A stretch of DNA of 64,000 bases from Closterium sp. Naga37s-1. Its lineage: Eukaryota; Streptophyta; Zygnematophyceae; Desmidiales; Closteriaceae. A program made the translations under genes and the position numbers. A model generated the notes under the pieces. The model did no database searches, was not told where the DNA came from, and saw only the letters and a program-made list of their open reading frames with translations. The number at the start of each line of letters is the position of its first letter. The first letter of the stretch is position 1. The DNA lies in contig CANJKZ010000723.1 in assembly GCA_947471745.1 (NCBI GenBank), positions 5,373,001 through 5,437,000 of the forward strand, in the 5' to 3' direction. Shown here in pieces: positions 61,690-64,000 of the stretch.

Positions 61690-62460
61690 GAGAGACCCTC
61701 TACAACGGTGGGAGCTAGACCACGTGGAAGGCACGGGTTGTGTGAGTGATCGTAGCATTCCTTTACGTTCTCTAGCACTTGTGCATTCACGGTGAAAGTT
61801 GGCAAGAGTTTTGCTAGCAAAAGTTGAGAACAAGAATGGTTGAAGTCACAATGGTAAGAATGACTACATCAGAGCTTAGCAGCCAAGCAAGCAAGCTGGC
61901 CAACCGCAAGTGCAGCACGGTGGACAGTCTGCCAGCGTCGCGTAGAGGCATCGCGCCAGCGTTGCAGAAGGGCTACCTGCCAACAGAGCAAGTCGGAGGC
62001 TTGCCAACGTTGCACCAAGGCAGCTTGCCAATGCTGCTGCAGAGCGGCCTGCCAGCATTGCATCCGAAGGTGACAGTAACGCATGTGCGCACCTACTTCG
62101 CAAGCGCGCGGCGACGGTCGAGCATAACGTGCACCGTGGCGTAGGTGCCAGGGCGGCCACTTGCGGACAGTTGCGACTGAAGAGTCACGTCGACCTCGGG
62201 ATACCAGTCCAAGGTCGCCTTCTCCGTCGCAGCCTCGATGAGCCTTGCGTGCCTCTGCATAATCTCATCGAGGAGGTAACTTGGTCGACCGGATCGACCA
62301 TCTGGCGCCCTGGTCGACGACCTCCCTTGTCGACCAATATTCTCGTCGACGACGGACCACTCCATCGAGCAGCTCGGTCAGCTGCTGCCGTCGAGCTTCT
62401 ATCTTCGACGGCTCATCGACAGACCCACGCATAGGTCAACAACAACCTTTGTCGGCCTCC
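61690..62460 (-). repeat. D-family LTR, partial
   Basis: CTACAACGGTGGGAGCTAG to the GTCGAC-rich centre and CTTTGTCGGCCTCCCC, colinear with D and G LTRs but lacking the CCCGTTGACA end. A short internal array of CAGCGTTGCA/CCAACGTTGC units lies at 61930-62060. Confidence 0.75.
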
Positions 62461-63420
62461 CCTTCAAAATGAGTCGCCGGCTCCCGCCTCGCAACGTTCT
62501 TCTACAATAACGGGAACAGTGGTCGGGGCGAGTGTCGCGAGTGGTAACCGTGCACTGTTGGGTAGTGCTAGCGGGAATGTCATGTACGCGATAAGCAGGG
62601 ACGTGAAATAAGGGGAAAAGAAATCCTTACACACTCTCAATATTCCAGTTACGTATCGTAACAAAACTGTCTAGATGTGTTATGAATGAACTTGCAAAGT
62701 GCGCAGAATAGCAAATATCGAGAATGTGGATTACAATAAAAGTGTCAAGACTAACAGGGGAAAAGCTAGCTAGGCGAAGAGGCCGAACGTGATGGACGCA
62801 TAGCTCTCGGGATGTTCTCGCTAAAGTGCGAATACAGGGAATTGTAATTCCTTACACTCTCCCAACTTCCGAACATTACATCATAATAACTAGAAGAGTC
62901 CCTCAATAACGAAGCCATCGTTAATCTTCAGTGTAGCTGAATCCAATGGCTGTGGCGAATTTGGGCTGAAATGGTGGAATGTCTGTCGTTGATGAAGCCA
63001 GATATCAATCTAACGGACACAGACGAACTGGCCCCAAAATGAACTTAAAGTTGGAATGTGGGCCGTTGATCGAGCATGTGTAGATCTGACGGTCAACGAT
63101 GTGGCGATATTGGGGGGAACAGTCTGGCGCAGAATTCAATCGCGACTGTTTCAGGGACGTCAATTTCAATGTCGCGATCATAGTCGTCCGTCGCGCTGCT
63201 GCATCCTGACAAAGTCAAGAATAGTGCTGAGAAAACGCTAAAGGAAAAAAGTGCAGCGCACTTTCTTCCCCCCTCCAAGAAAACAGACCACATAAAATTT
63301 CCGAAGCTGCGCTGAGATGAAAACCAATGAAACCAGGTGTTAAGTTGCACGGAAAACCGTTGAGCGTAGAAGGCTATGTGAAAACGTGTCGGTGTGGAAA
63401 CTCGATGATGAAAACCATAT
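62461..63420. other. Unassigned 1-kb region
   Basis: Lower GC than the rest, with no open frame similar to a known protein. TCCTTACACACTCTC (62621) and TCCTTACACTCTCCC (62850) suggest a short internal repeat. It may be the only host-like DNA in the window or part of an unrecognised element. Confidence 0.35.
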
Positions 63421-64000
63421 AGATGGGACTGGAGCGTTGGCCCCGCCCTCGCTTGGGCGACGCCAACTTCCTGGTCGGGCGCGCGGGTGGTGTGGCTGAC
63501 TACAGGGTTTGACGCGTGCTGGTCGACAAGGTTGTCGACCTGCAGGCAACCACTGCAATGCCACCGTCGACGAGAGCCGGCGGCCTAGTTCGTCAGTGGA
63601 GGTCGACGATGCAGTCCGTCGACCTGTGTGGGACGTGTGAGCTGCCGTTGACGAGGGGAGCTAGGCGACAGCAGCTGTGAGTGCTGGTCGGCGGAGGGGT
63701 CCGTCGACCAGGGTGGTCTTCGACGAAAGTTGTCGTCGATGAGGAAGGTCGTCGACCAGAGCACTGGGTGGTCGACCGGGTCGACCAGGAAACCTGCTCG
63801 ACGAGTTCCGCGGAGGAACGCGAACATCTTCGAGGCTGCAATGGCGAAGGCGACGGCGGGCTGGTATCCCAAAGTCGATGTGGCTTGTCAGGCGCAGACA
63901 ACAGCCGACAGATGCATATCGGTGCAAGTCGGGCCAATCGTCTGCGCGAACCTGCAACGGTGCGCACTGCTGTCTACTACAAGTGCAACACTGGATAGCC
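63421..64000 (+). repeat. D-family LTR in plus orientation, cut by window end
   Basis: TTGGCCCCGCCCTCGCTTGG and the GTCGAC-rich stretch that follows are the reverse complement of 36900-36939 and upstream LTR sequence. The first bases of the LTR (TGTCAACGGG) are missing. At the window end it still matches about 36300 of G (CAGTGTTGCACTTG is in the expected order). Confidence 0.78.

Overview
The window is a dense, nested pile of LTR retrotransposons. I found no host protein gene, rRNA, tRNA gene, CRISPR array or bacterial-type system. The primer-binding sites are of the plant initiator-Met type (TGGTATCAGAGC and variants), the Copia and chromodomain-Gypsy families are plant-like, and the coding GC is high. 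Together these suggest a streptophyte. From memory, the Copia proteins resemble those of zygnematophycean algae such as Closterium; this is an inference, not a search result.

Layout, left to right. 1-1084: candidate long LTR behind a polypurine tract. 1090-8248: Copia A (+), both LTRs, TSD GTTGC. 8254-9250: 286-bp tandem array derived from a Copia linker. 9251-24076: older Copia D (-), whose RNase H region is split by Copia B (10647-17813, -, TSD GCCCG) and by chromovirus C (17880-23736, +). 24077-26160: broken Gypsy E (+). 26161-29227: decayed minus-strand Copia pieces (N1, N) holding a solo LTR. 29228-29655: LTR fragment of the L family. 29656-35795: Copia F (+), 3' truncated. 35905-41528: Copia G (-), interrupted by a TRIM element with three LTRs (39791-40341, TSD GTAGG). 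41529-47190: Copia K (+), 3' truncated, holding solo LTR ii. 47191-48773: gag and LTR of a G-family copy (-). 48774-53557: Copia L (+), holding solo LTR iii. 53558-54477: D-family LTR fragment with a hAT-type MITE. 54478-56894: Copia J (-). 56895-61557: Copia M (+), holding a solo copy of its own LTR. 61558-62460: D-family LTR pieces. 62461-63420: about 1 kb with no recognised element. 63421-64000: another D-family LTR, cut by the window end.

No element has an intact polyprotein. B and C are closest to intact: B has three stops and one frameshift, and C has one visible break in pol. In A, F, K and E most stop codons are explained by C-to-T or G-to-A changes, as expected from cytosine methylation and deamination. 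The most interesting signals are the triple-LTR TRIM with tRNA-promoter-like boxes around its primer-binding site, a GGGCCCACC leader motif shared by different Copia families, a repeated PQQLREWY peptide found in both gag and the integrase-RT linker, and three recently inserted non-coding solo LTRs with perfect target duplications.
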